This document shows, in pieces, positions 8,267-16,328 of a stretch of 64,000 nucleotides of DNA (positions are counted from its first letter, which is position 1; each line of letters opens with the position of its first letter). Position numbers and translations under genes: made by a program. The notes under the pieces were generated by a model that searched no databases, was not told the DNA's origin, and saw only the letters and a list, made by a program, of their open reading frames with translations. This DNA is from Nocardioides sp. LHD-245 (GTDB taxonomy: Bacteria; Actinomycetota; Actinomycetes; Propionibacteriales; Nocardioidaceae), in assembly GCF_030929495.1 (NCBI RefSeq), contig NZ_JAVFWN010000009.1, forward strand, positions 233,987 through 297,986, written 5' to 3'.

Positions 8267-8749
8267 GTGGAGAGGGACACCCGTGTCGCGGACGGTGGGA
8301 CCGGTCCGGCGCTGCACGCGACCACCCTCCGACTCGGGTACGCCGACACCGACCCGGCCGGGATCCTCTACTACGCCGCATGGTTCCCGTGGATGGAGCG
8401 CATGCAGAGCGAGTGGTTCTGGCTCAACGACCTGCGCCAGGACGAGCTGAAGCAGCGGCACGGCTTCTGGACGGTCACCGCGCACACCGCCTGCGACTAC
8501 CTCGCGGCCGTCGGCCTGTTCGACGAGATCCGGCTCGAGCTGCGGCTCGGCACGGTCGGGCGACGCTCCTTCGAGATGCTCCACCGGATGGTGCGGACGA
8601 GCGACGACGAGGTCGTCGCCCGCGCCCGGATCCGGATCGTCACGGTCTCCCCCGAGCTCGGCTCGGTCGACCTGCCACCCCTGCTCCGCCGTCACCTGGA
8701 CGCCTGGGCGCGCGGCGCCCGCTCGACTCTCCCGGAGGTCACCCCATGA
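8267..8749 (+). CDS. acyl-CoA thioesterase, 4-hydroxybenzoyl-CoA thioesterase-like hotdog
   Basis: 160 residues from GTG 8267; the longer open frame from 8180 overlaps the ligase and has no ribosome site. The motif YADTDPAGILYYAAWFPWME (about 25-44) is the hotdog active-site signature in which the second Asp is catalytic in 4HBT enzymes. It would release a CoA intermediate as free acid. It overlaps the next SDR gene by 4 nt (ATGA), so the two are translationally coupled. In a CoA-dependent pathway it may serve product release or relief of CoA trapping. Confidence 0.82.
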   Translation: MERDTRVADGGTGPALHATTLRLGYADTDPAGILYYAAWFPWMERMQSEWFWLNDLRQDELKQRHGFWTVTAHTACDYLAAVGLFDEIRLELRLGTVGRRSFEMLHRMVRTSDDEVVARARIRIVTVSPELGSVDLPPLLRRHLDAWARGARSTLPEVTP

Positions 8750-9501
8750 CGAGTCCCGACGGCTACGGCCTCACCCTCATCACCGGCGCGAGCGGCGGCA
8801 TCGGGCAGGCGGTCGCCCGCCGGCTGGCCGCCGACGGTGCGTCGCTCGTGCTGCTGCACCGGCGCACCGCGCCCGACGCCCTGGTCGCCGAGCTCGGCGA
8901 CCGGGTGCGCGCCAGCGGGTCCTGCGATCTCGCGGACCCCGACGCGACCGCGGCGCTCGTGGGGTCACTGGTGGCCGAGCACGGCGACATACGCACCGTC
9001 GTGCACACCGCCGGACCGCACGTGCCCATGGTCCATCTGTCGCGGGTCACGCCCCGGCAGTTCGCCGAGCAGGTCGACCAGGACGTCGTGGCCTTCTTCA
9101 ACCTCGCCCACGCCGTCCTGCCGACCCTGCGGCGGACCCAGGGCTCCCTCACGGTCGTCACCACCGCCGCGACCCGGCGCTATCCCGTGCGCGACGGACT
9201 CTCCGCCGGACCGAAGGGAGCCGTCGAGGCACTGGCCCGTGGCCTGGCGGCCGAGGAGGGCCGGTTCGGCATCCGGGTCAACTGCGTGGGCCCCGGCATG
9301 CTGACCGACGGGATGGCGGAGCGGCTGATCGGCTCCGGCGAGCTGGACGAGCAGGCCCTCGACGTCGCCCGCGGCAACATCCCGCTGCGCCGCTTCGGCA
9401 CGGCGGTGGACATCGCCGAGGCGGTCGGCTTCCTCGCCAGCGACCGTGCCGGCTTCATCTCGGGACAGAAGCTGGACGTCGACGGCGGCTACGGGGTCTG
9501 A
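8746..9501 (+). CDS. short-chain dehydrogenase/reductase fold protein lacking the catalytic Tyr
   Basis: 251 residues. Rossmann motif GASGGIG (14-20) and the C-terminal GQKLDVDGGYG are intact, so NAD(P) binding is expected. The active-site region reads LSAGPKGAVEAL: Lys157 is present but the position four before it, normally Tyr, is Ser153. The upstream catalytic Ser region is TTAATRR. The protein is therefore either a non-redox SDR homologue or uses an unusual proton donor, for example as an enoyl-CoA reductase-like or hydratase-like enzyme (inference). Co-translated with the thioesterase upstream. Confidence 0.8.
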   Translation: MTSPDGYGLTLITGASGGIGQAVARRLAADGASLVLLHRRTAPDALVAELGDRVRASGSCDLADPDATAALVGSLVAEHGDIRTVVHTAGPHVPMVHLSRVTPRQFAEQVDQDVVAFFNLAHAVLPTLRRTQGSLTVVTTAATRRYPVRDGLSAGPKGAVEALARGLAAEEGRFGIRVNCVGPGMLTDGMAERLIGSGELDEQALDVARGNIPLRRFGTAVDIAEAVGFLASDRAGFISGQKLDVDGGYGV

Positions 9502-9513
9502 GCCCGGGCCTGC

Positions 9514-9582
9514 GCGCGGCGCAACTACCGAATTCGTCGTCCGGACCGCCTCGGCGGAGCAAAGAAGGTAGTTGCGTCGCGC
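9514..9582. terminator. long-stem inverted repeat between convergent genes
   Basis: GCGCGGCGCAACTACC (9514-9529) and GGTAGTTGCGTCGCGC (9567-9582) pair at 15 of 16 positions around a 37-nt loop. It separates the SDR gene (+) and the monooxygenase gene (-). It probably acts as a bidirectional terminator or mRNA end barrier, though the large loop and absence of a U-tract are atypical. Confidence 0.6.
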
Positions 9583-9590
9583 ACCAGGCC

Positions 9591-11264
9591 TCAGCAGACC
9601 GCCGGTGCCACCTCGCGCGCGGTGCGGAGCTCGAAGCTCGGGTAGCCCTCGTCGATCTCCTGCTGGAGCCGCCTCCGGTAGCGCGGCGCGCCGCCCAGGT
9701 AGACCATGACGCGCGGCTTGTCGTCCCGGTCGAGGTTGATGTTGTGCCCGTTGAACCACGACTTCGAGTGGGCGAGCAGCAACAGGCTGTTGATCTCCCG
9801 CACGTGCTCGACCCAGGCGATCTCGGCCTCGCGCCGGCCCTCGACCCGTACGACGTCGTTCGCCTCGATGTGGCGCACGGTCTCGGTCATCCAGTTGACG
9901 ACGTCCTCGATGCCGCGGGGGAAGTTCGCCGTCGCCGATCCGGACTGGGGTCCGACCAGCATGAAGAGGTTGGGGAAGTTCGTGACCTGGACCCCGACAC
10001 AGGTCTCGGGGCCGTCCTGCCACTGCTCCTTGAGCCGCACGCCGTCGACGCCTCGGAAGTCGATCTTGTCGAACGGTCCGGTGACCGCGTCGAAGCCGGT
10101 CGCGTAGACGATCACGTCCAGCTCGAGGTCGCGCACGCCACCGTCGGCGAGGTCGAGGCGGATCCCGGTCTCGGTCACCTCTCGGATCGGGTGGGCCATC
10201 AGGTCAACCAGCTCGACGTTGTCCTGGTTGAAGACCTCGTAGAAGCCGGACTCGCCCGCGACCCGCTTGTTGCCGAAGCCGTGGTCCTTCGGGATGAGCA
10301 GCTCGGCGACCTCGGGGTCCTCGACCCGCTGACGGATGCGGTCCGCGACGAACTCGGAGAGCTCGCGGTTGGGCCCCGCCTCCATCATCGTGTCGCGGTA
10401 GTTGCCCATGTAGAGCGCCGCCCCGTGGCCGTTGTCGTAGAGGTCGTTCCAGTGGCGCAGCCGCTCCTCACGCGTGACATCCGTGGAGAGGACCCGGTCG
10501 GGGCGATGCACGAAGCCGGCCGGCGTCTCCTTGCACCACGCGAAGATCTCGTCGTACGACGCCCGGAGCCGGGCCATCTCCTCGGGCGTGATCGGCTCGT
10601 TGCCGAGCGGCGCGCACCAGTTGGCGTCACGCTGCAGCACCGTGAGCTGCTCGACCTTGTCGGCGATGTCGGTGATGACCTGCACGCCGCTGGCCCCGGT
10701 GCCGATCACGGCCACCCGCTTGCCGGTGACGTCGAGGTCCTCGGGCCAGTCGAAGGTGTGGGTCTCCACGCCGCCGAAGGTGCCGAGCCCGGCGACCCGC
10801 GGATAGGTGGGCACCGACAGCAGGCCCATCGCGCACAGCACGAAGCGGGCGCGCAGCTGCTCGCCGTCGGCCATGGTCACCAGCCAGTGCAGGCCGTCCT
10901 CGATCCACTCGGCGCGCTCGACACGGGTGTTGAGGCTGATGTGGGGGTGCAGGTCGAAGCGGTCCGCGACGTGCTCGAGGTAGGAGAGGGTCTCGGGCTG
11001 CGCGGCGAAGCGCTCCTTCCAGTCCCACTCGTCGAGGAGCTCCTGGGAGAAGGAGTACTGGTAGGTGTAGGACTCGGAGTCGAACCGGCACCCCGGGTAG
11101 CGGTTGTTGTACCAGGTCCCGCCGAGACCGGCGTTCGCATCGACGACCCGCACCGACACCCCGAGCTCGAGCAGCTGGTGCAGCTGGTAGAGCCCGCAGA
11201 CGCCGGCGCCGATGATCAGGTAGTCGAGACCAGGCGTCGGCTGCCGGTTGGTCTGGATGGTCAT
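9591..11264 (-). CDS. Baeyer-Villiger-type flavin monooxygenase
   Basis: 557 residues. FAD Rossmann motif GAGVCG (19-24), a second NADPH-binding Rossmann VIGTGASG (near 188), and the Baeyer-Villiger fingerprint FxGxxxHxxxWP as FGGVETHTFDWP (163-174). GTWYNNRYPGCRFD is typical of cyclohexanone and steroid monooxygenases. It would insert oxygen beside a ketone using NADPH and O2, forming a lactone or ester. It is a single-gene unit under the exact operator at 11285-11298, 20 nt upstream of its ATG. Its presence points to a cyclic or methyl ketone intermediate in the regulon's pathway. Class is firm; substrate unknown. Confidence 0.9.
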   Translation of the reverse strand: MTIQTNRQPTPGLDYLIIGAGVCGLYQLHQLLELGVSVRVVDANAGLGGTWYNNRYPGCRFDSESYTYQYSFSQELLDEWDWKERFAAQPETLSYLEHVADRFDLHPHISLNTRVERAEWIEDGLHWLVTMADGEQLRARFVLCAMGLLSVPTYPRVAGLGTFGGVETHTFDWPEDLDVTGKRVAVIGTGASGVQVITDIADKVEQLTVLQRDANWCAPLGNEPITPEEMARLRASYDEIFAWCKETPAGFVHRPDRVLSTDVTREERLRHWNDLYDNGHGAALYMGNYRDTMMEAGPNRELSEFVADRIRQRVEDPEVAELLIPKDHGFGNKRVAGESGFYEVFNQDNVELVDLMAHPIREVTETGIRLDLADGGVRDLELDVIVYATGFDAVTGPFDKIDFRGVDGVRLKEQWQDGPETCVGVQVTNFPNLFMLVGPQSGSATANFPRGIEDVVNWMTETVRHIEANDVVRVEGRREAEIAWVEHVREINSLLLLAHSKSWFNGHNINLDRDDKPRVMVYLGGAPRYRRRLQQEIDEGYPSFELRTAREVAPAVC

Positions 11265-11284
11265 GGTCGGTTCTCCTCTATAGA

Positions 11285-11298
11285 ATCAAGCGCTTGCT
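11285..11298. promoter_or_regulatory. KstR2-type operator, exact match
   Basis: ATCAAGCGCTTGCT fits AnCAAGnnCTTGnT fully. It lies 21-34 nt upstream of the monooxygenase ATG, overlapping the likely core promoter. Confidence 0.75.
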
Positions 11299-11359
11299 GC
11301 ACATTACACGAAGGGCGGGGCCTCGGCGACCGTGGCGATCGCCGGATCGGCCCGGACGT

Positions 11360-11965
11360 TCAGGGCTGGCCGGGACGCAGCTCGACGAAGAGGGCCTCGG
11401 CCTCGGCACACACGACGCCGCCGTCGCGGATCTCCCCGCGGACGTACTGCTTGCGCCCCTCCCTCCGGTCGCGCCAGACCCGGAAGTCGAGATCGCGGTC
11501 GAGCCGCACGACCGCACGGAAGTCCACATGGAGGTACGCCGTGCGGGCCGGCGGCCGGCCATCGCCGTTGATCACCCGGCCGAACAGCTCGTCGAACAGG
11601 AGGGGGACCGCTCCCCCGTGGGCGGCGCCGTTGCCGCCGAGGAAGAAGCCCCCGAAGCACGTCACGCCACTCAGCTCGACGTCGTCCGCCGCGGTCACGC
11701 GGTAGGCCGGCGTCATCGCCTGGCCGTGGGACGCGACCCCGGGCCGCCGGCCGAAGAGCCGCTCGTGCTCGGCTCCGGCCGCCCGGTCGGCGAGGCGCTT
11801 CGTCCAGTCCCGGAGGCGCCCCGTCAGGTCGTCCGCCACGGTGGCGTCGGGCACCGCGGCGGCCAGCGCGTCGAGGAACCGCCGGGTCGCGCCGACCAGC
11901 TCCTCGTAGGTCGCGTCGTCCACGACGGTCGCCGCACACTCGCCCGGGGCAAGGGATTCCTTCAT
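11360..11965 (-). CDS. PaaI-like hotdog thioesterase family protein
   Basis: 201 residues from ATG 11963-11965, preceded by AGGTGA; a GTG-region start at 12007 would overlap the operator and is not favoured. The C-terminal half has the hotdog motif GGFFLGGNGAAHGGAVPLLF, with the NGxxHGG(A) signature of PaaI/acyl-CoA thioesterase-2 proteins, and a beta strand LHVDFRAVVRLDRDLDF. The N-terminal 80 residues are a helical extension not usual in PaaI. It is divergent from an SDR gene across an exact operator. Likely role: hydrolysis of an acyl-CoA intermediate. Confidence 0.8.
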   Translation of the reverse strand: MKESLAPGECAATVVDDATYEELVGATRRFLDALAAAVPDATVADDLTGRLRDWTKRLADRAAGAEHERLFGRRPGVASHGQAMTPAYRVTAADDVELSGVTCFGGFFLGGNGAAHGGAVPLLFDELFGRVINGDGRPPARTAYLHVDFRAVVRLDRDLDFRVWRDRREGRKQYVRGEIRDGGVVCAEAEALFVELRPGQP

Positions 11966-12017
11966 GTCGTCACCTGCTTCCGCACCTCTTCCGTCGCCGA
12001 CCGACATCGGTTAATGT

Positions 12018-12031
12018 ATCAAGCACTTGCT
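12018..12031. promoter_or_regulatory. KstR2-type operator, exact match
   Basis: ATCAAGCACTTGCT matches the consensus and sits in the 96-nt divergent spacer between the hotdog thioesterase (-) and the SDR gene (+), able to control both. Confidence 0.75.
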
Positions 12032-12061
12032 TGATTTTCTAGAGGTGTACCGGAGGAACCG

Positions 12062-12829
12062 ATGGATCTGCAGCTGCACGGGCGCGTGGCGCTGGTGACC
12101 GGAGCCAGCGCCGGGATCGGGCGCGCCACCGCGCTCGCCCTCGCGGCGGAGGGAGCCGACCTCGTCCTGGTCGCACGCCGGCGCCCGCTCCTCGACGAGC
12201 TCGCCGGCGAGGTCGCCGAGGTGGCCGCCGCCGCGGGCCGGTCCACGGCGCCGCTCGTGATCGAGGCCGACCTCACCGACCCGCGGGCCGCCGCGCGGAT
12301 CGCCGACACTGTCGCCGGCGAGCGCGGCGGGCTGGACGTCCTGGCCAACGTGGCGGGCGCGGCCGAGCAGCCGGGGGACGTCCTCACCGAGGAGCTCTGG
12401 CACCGGCAGTTCGAGCTCAACTTCCACTCCAAGCGCCGCCTCACCGACGCCGTGCTGCCCCTGCTGTGCTCCAGCGTGAGCGGGCGGGTGGTCAACTTCG
12501 TCGGACTGCTGGAGCCGAGCGTGGTGTCCGCGGCCCAGGCCGCGGTCGCCGCCTGCATCCTGTGGTCGAAGGCCCTGGCCCGCGCAGTGGCACCGGACGG
12601 GGTCACCGTCAACTGCATCGCCCCCGGCCGGATCGAGAGCGAGCAGGTCCGGCGCAGCTACCCCACCGAGGAGTCGCGGGCGGGTCTCATCCGCAGCCGG
12701 ATCCCCGCCGGCCGCTTCGGCACCCCGGAGGAGGCCGCCGCACTCGTCGCCTTCCTCGCCTCCGGCCCCGCGTCGTACATCACCGGCGACATGTTCAGCG
12801 TCGACGGCGGCATGCACTGGTCGATCTAG
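12062..12829 (+). CDS. SDR-fold protein lacking both catalytic Tyr and Lys
   Basis: 255 residues. The cofactor motif GASAGIG and C-terminal DMFSVDGGMHW are those of classical SDRs. In the active-site helix, however, the YxxxK pair is replaced: V155 stands for Tyr and Q159 for Lys (SVVSAAQAAVAAC). The preceding region is VVNFVGLLEPS, with no SS/TS motif. Fold and NAD(P) binding are expected but ordinary alcohol/ketone redox chemistry is not. GGAGGAACCG precedes the ATG. Under the operator at 12018-12031. It may be a subunit partner or use another chemistry. Confidence 0.78.
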   Translation: MDLQLHGRVALVTGASAGIGRATALALAAEGADLVLVARRRPLLDELAGEVAEVAAAAGRSTAPLVIEADLTDPRAAARIADTVAGERGGLDVLANVAGAAEQPGDVLTEELWHRQFELNFHSKRRLTDAVLPLLCSSVSGRVVNFVGLLEPSVVSAAQAAVAACILWSKALARAVAPDGVTVNCIAPGRIESEQVRRSYPTEESRAGLIRSRIPAGRFGTPEEAAALVAFLASGPASYITGDMFSVDGGMHWSI

Positions 12830-12841
12830 CTCACGGCAGAT

Positions 12842-12882
12842 CGCTGCCGATCGCATCAACCTGGTTGATGCGATCGGCAGCG
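12842..12882. terminator. 20-bp perfect inverted repeat between convergent genes
   Basis: Arms 12842-12861 and 12863-12882 are perfect reverse complements of 20 nt with a single-base centre (T12862). It lies 12 nt past the SDR stop and 11 nt before the LLM stop, so a bidirectional terminator is the simplest reading. The near-zero loop also allows cruciform extrusion or protein binding as a palindrome. Confidence 0.7.
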
Positions 12883-12893
12883 GTACGCCGACC

Positions 12894-13778
12894 TCAGAGG
12901 CCGACGATCTCGGCGTAGCGCCGCATGTCCCTCTCGTAGTTCTCGTCACCGATCCGGGGGGAGACCACGACCTCGTCGATGCCGAGGCGGAAGGCCTCCT
13001 CGATGTAGGCGCGGTCGTCCTCCCAGTCCTTCTCGGTGGTGCCCTTGCTGCGCCGGCCGACCTTGAGGGAGAGCTCGGACATGTCGCGTCCGGCGGCCTC
13101 CATCAGTACGGCGAGCTTCTCGGTGAAGACCTTGATGTCCTCATGGGTGCGGCTGTAGCCGGCCCAGCCGTCGCCGTACTTCACGATCCGCTCGAGGGTG
13201 GCCCGGCTGTTCCCGCCGACGATGACGGGCAGCCGCTTCTGCGCGGGCTTCGGGAAGCAGTAGAGCGGCTCGAACTCGACGAACTCCCCGGAGAACGTGG
13301 TCTCCTCGGCCTCGTCCCACAGGGCGCGCATGGCGGCGAGGTACTCGTTCATCCGCTCGCCGCGGCGCTCGAAGGGCACGTCCAGCGCGGCGTACTCCTC
13401 CTCGGACCAGCCGACGCCGACGCCGAACTGGAACCGTCCGCCGCTGAGCCGGTCGATGCTGGCGATCTGGCGGGCGGTGATGATCGGGTTGCGCTGGGGT
13501 ACGACGAACACGTAGGTGCCGATGCGCAGGTTCGTCGTCGCCGCGGCGATCGCGCCGGCCAGGACGAGGGGGTCGTGGACGCCCAGCATCCGGTGCACCT
13601 CCTGGGCGCCGCCGGACTCGTAGGGGTACTGCGAGCTGTAGCTCGGGAAGAACACGACGTGCTCCGGCAGCCACACGGAGTGGTAGCCGATCTCCTCGAT
13701 CAGCTGTGCGGCGTCCATCGACCAGCGCCCGTCGCGCGGCCCGGATCCGGGGAAGAGCTCACTGATGCCCAGCTTCAC
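12894..13778 (-). CDS. LLM-class F420-dependent oxidoreductase
   Basis: 294 residues from GTG 13776-13778, overlapping the ligase stop as GTGA, with AGGAGG 7 nt upstream. TIM-barrel luciferase-like protein: GVGVGWSEEEYAALDVPF (about 115-132) and the C-terminal RDMRRYAEIVGL are typical of the Rv2161c/F420-type subfamily. Such enzymes transfer hydride with reduced F420 or oxidise alcohols. It is the last gene of the 19.5-12.9 kb operon. It is close in layout to the LLM protein at 35177-36070 (EHVVFF and EHIVFF motifs). Cofactor is inferred from family, not shown. Confidence 0.83.
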   Translation of the reverse strand: MKLGISELFPGSGPRDGRWSMDAAQLIEEIGYHSVWLPEHVVFFPSYSSQYPYESGGAQEVHRMLGVHDPLVLAGAIAAATTNLRIGTYVFVVPQRNPIITARQIASIDRLSGGRFQFGVGVGWSEEEYAALDVPFERRGERMNEYLAAMRALWDEAEETTFSGEFVEFEPLYCFPKPAQKRLPVIVGGNSRATLERIVKYGDGWAGYSRTHEDIKVFTEKLAVLMEAAGRDMSELSLKVGRRSKGTTEKDWEDDRAYIEEAFRLGIDEVVVSPRIGDENYERDMRRYAEIVGL

Positions 13779-15361
13779 GGCTGGCCTCCTGTCGTGTCGG
13801 TCGAGCCGGCCGGGTCGGTCGAGCCGGCCAACTGCTCCTTGAGGACGTGCTTCATCACCTTCATCCCCGAGTTGCGGGGCAGCTCGGGAAGGAGGAAGAG
13901 ATGGACCGGCTTCTTGTAGCCGGCCAGCTGCGAACGGGCGAAGTCGCGGACCTCGTCGACGGTCACGCCGGACCCGGGCCGCAGGACGACAGCGGCGGAG
14001 ACGGCCTCGCCCCAGCGCTCGTCGGGCAGCCCGAAAACGGCGGCCTCGGTCACGTCGTCCATCAGCATGAGGACCCGCTCGACTTCGGCCGGGTACACGT
14101 TGGCGCCGCCGCTGATGATCAGCTCCTGCGCGCGGCCGGTGAGGTAGTAGTAGCCGGCCTCGTCGCGGTAGCCGAGGTCGCCGGTGAAGTAGGAGCCGTC
14201 GCGCAGCGCGGCCGCGGTCTTCTCCGGCTGGTTGTGGTAGCCGGAGAACATGGTGTCGGCCTCGATGACCAGCTCGCCGACCTCGCCGGCCGGCAGCGGG
14301 TTCCCGTCGGCGTCGACGACCCGCATCGAGGACGTCGGCAGCGGCCGGCCCACGGTCTCGAAGATGCTGTCGGCGCCGCCGAGGCCGCGCCAGTCGGACC
14401 GGTTGGTGATGGTGATCGGCCCGACCACCTCGGTCATGCCGTAGGTCTCCACAAGGCGGTCGTCGATCAGGGCGACCAGGTCGGAGGCGAGCTCGGGCGG
14501 CAGCGGCCCCCCGGAGTGGAGGACCGACTGCAGGGTGTCGAGGGCGGCCGGGTGGAGCCGCAGCGCCTCCATCAGGCCGGGGATGAGCGGCGTCAGCCCG
14601 AGGGTGAAGGTCGCCTTGTTCTCGACCATGTGCCGTCCCCACTCGTCGGGAGTGGCACCGGCGATGAAGGCGACGGTGCCGCCGGTGTAGAAGTGCGGGA
14701 AGATCACGCCCCACAGCCCCGACACGAAGGACCAGCCGCCCGGGAAGGCGGCGTGTCCCTGGAGCGGGAAGCGGTACGCGTAGGGCACCAGCTTGACGCA
14801 GTTGACGACCGCCCGGTGGCTGACCAGGACGCCCTTGGGGAAGCCGGTGGTGCCGCTGGTGTAGCCGACGAGCGCGATGTCGTCGGGCGTCGCCGCACTG
14901 GGCACCGGCTGGTTCGACGCCGCCGCGAGGACGTCGTCGAAGGGCTCCGCGCCCGTCGGCGGGTTGTCGCCGATCGCGAGCCAGGCCGCGAGCCCGGTCC
15001 TGGTCGTCAGCTCCGCGGCGACGCCCGCGGCGCCGTCGGTGTGGACCAGCGCCACGGCGCCGGAGTCGGAGATGACGTAGTCGACCTCCGGCGCAGTGAG
15101 CCGGTCGTTGACATGGACGGCGGTGTAGCCGCCGAGGGCGAGGCCGACGTAGACCTCCAGTGACTCGACGCGGTTGGCGCCGAGCATGGCGGCGACGAAC
15201 GCGCCGGGCGCGACCCCGCGGTCCCGGAGGGCGTGCGCGAGCCGCCAGCCGCGGTCGATGACCTCGCCGAAGGTACGGCGCTCCGCACCGACCGTGACCG
15301 CCACGTTGTCGTGGAAGCGCCGGCCGGCGTTGGCGAACAGGGCTCCGAGGGTGTCGCTCAT
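13775..15361 (-). CDS. acyl-CoA ligase (AMP-forming)
   Basis: 528 residues from ATG 15359-15361, overlapping the amidohydrolase stop by 4 nt. P-loop YTSGTTGFPKG (167-177), EYGMTE-type loop as VETYGMTEV, hinge region GRAQELIISGGANVYPAEVE, and a C-terminal lysine region NSGMKVMKHVLK. It activates an acid to its CoA ester. The last residues hold a duplicated GSTD segment matching an 18-bp tandem repeat in the DNA (13796-13829). Second of three ligases in the regulon; probably acts on a different-sized acid than the FadD3-like one. Substrate unknown. Confidence 0.85.
   Translation of the reverse strand: MSDTLGALFANAGRRFHDNVAVTVGAERRTFGEVIDRGWRLAHALRDRGVAPGAFVAAMLGANRVESLEVYVGLALGGYTAVHVNDRLTAPEVDYVISDSGAVALVHTDGAAGVAAELTTRTGLAAWLAIGDNPPTGAEPFDDVLAAASNQPVPSAATPDDIALVGYTSGTTGFPKGVLVSHRAVVNCVKLVPYAYRFPLQGHAAFPGGWSFVSGLWGVIFPHFYTGGTVAFIAGATPDEWGRHMVENKATFTLGLTPLIPGLMEALRLHPAALDTLQSVLHSGGPLPPELASDLVALIDDRLVETYGMTEVVGPITITNRSDWRGLGGADSIFETVGRPLPTSSMRVVDADGNPLPAGEVGELVIEADTMFSGYHNQPEKTAAALRDGSYFTGDLGYRDEAGYYYLTGRAQELIISGGANVYPAEVERVLMLMDDVTEAAVFGLPDERWGEAVSAAVVLRPGSGVTVDEVRDFARSQLAGYKKPVHLFLLPELPRNSGMKVMKHVLKEQLAGSTDPAGSTDTTGGQP
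13796..13829. repeat. 18-bp tandem repeat at the 3' end of the ligase gene
   Basis: GTCGGTCGAGCCGGCC occurs at 13796-13811 and 13814-13829, an 18-bp period that encodes a repeated GSTD segment near the ligase C-terminus. Confidence 0.7.
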
Positions 15362-16326
15362 GTCAGCTCCTTGAGGTCGAACAGCCGGCCGGCGTTGCCG
15401 GCGAGGAAGAGCCCGAGCTCGTCGTCGGCGAGGACCGCGGGATCGCCGTCGTACGGCGAGGCGAGGTCTCTCACCATGCTGACCCAGCGCTCCAGGTCCG
15501 CACCGTCCGGGTCCTCCTTCGGGCCCCGGATGATGTCGGAGCCGAAGACCAGGCGGTGCGCCCCGACCTGCGCGCGCATCGCGCGCACCCGGCGGCGGAA
15601 CTCCGGGTAGTCGACGGCCGCCACGCGCTGCCACAGCGACAGCTCGAGATAGGCGTGCTGCCACCCGGTCGCGCAGTCGAGCGCCTCGCTCCACCAGGCC
15701 TCGATGCCGGCGTGGGCGAAGGACACCCGCAGCGTCGGGTACGACGCCAGCAGGGCGCCGATCTCGGCGGGTCGGCAGCGGATCACCTGCAGGGGGTCGC
15801 CCCCGAGCGGGCTGCAGTGGATGACGGCGGGGATCTCCCGCTCGACCAGGGCCTCGAACAGCCAGGCGTGCGCGGGATCGCGCAGGTCCCAGCCGGCGGC
15901 GGGGTACAGCTTGAAGCCACGGCAGTGCGGGTGCGCGGCGGCGGCCTCGAAGAGGGCCCGGGCGTCGGGGTGGCGCGGGTCGAGGCCGGCGGCGAAGTAG
16001 AGCCGCCCCTCGTTGCGGGTGCAGACGTCCTCGTACCGGGCGTTGAGGTCGCCGATCGGCAGGTGCTCGCCGCCGGGGGCACCGACGATGGTCCAGTCGA
16101 CGACGGGCACGAGGCCCGCGGTCACCCCCGCCCGGTCGAAGGCGGCCACCGTCAAGGAGGCGTCGGGGTCGCTCTGTCCGACCGCGACATGGGCGAGGAT
16201 GTCCTCGGGATCGCGCTCGGGCAGCCGGCGTCCGGAGCCCTGTCGGGCCCAGGCCCGGCGCAGCCCCTCCGGGAGCCAGGTGGCGTCCCAGACGTGCATG
16301 TGGGCGTCGATGACGAGGTCGGTCAC
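15358..16326 (-). CDS. amidohydrolase-2 family metal hydrolase/decarboxylase
   Basis: 322 residues from GTG 16324-16326. N-terminal DAHMHVW places His9 and His11 as the first metal ligands, a further His follows in VIHCSPLGG and FAHAG, and the C-terminal FGSDI supplies the conserved Asp. This is the ACMS-decarboxylase/2-pyrone-dicarboxylate hydrolase group (PF04909), which does nonoxidative decarboxylation or ring hydrolysis, including of lactones. Within an operon of ligase, thiolase, SDR and acyl-CoA dehydrogenase, and in a regulon with a Baeyer-Villiger enzyme, lactone hydrolysis is one attractive possibility (inference). Confidence 0.83.
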   Translation of the reverse strand: MTDLVIDAHMHVWDATWLPEGLRRAWARQGSGRRLPERDPEDILAHVAVGQSDPDASLTVAAFDRAGVTAGLVPVVDWTIVGAPGGEHLPIGDLNARYEDVCTRNEGRLYFAAGLDPRHPDARALFEAAAAHPHCRGFKLYPAAGWDLRDPAHAWLFEALVEREIPAVIHCSPLGGDPLQVIRCRPAEIGALLASYPTLRVSFAHAGIEAWWSEALDCATGWQHAYLELSLWQRVAAVDYPEFRRRVRAMRAQVGAHRLVFGSDIIRGPKEDPDGADLERWVSMVRDLASPYDGDPAVLADDELGLFLAGNAGRLFDLKELT

Positions 16327-16328
16327 CG

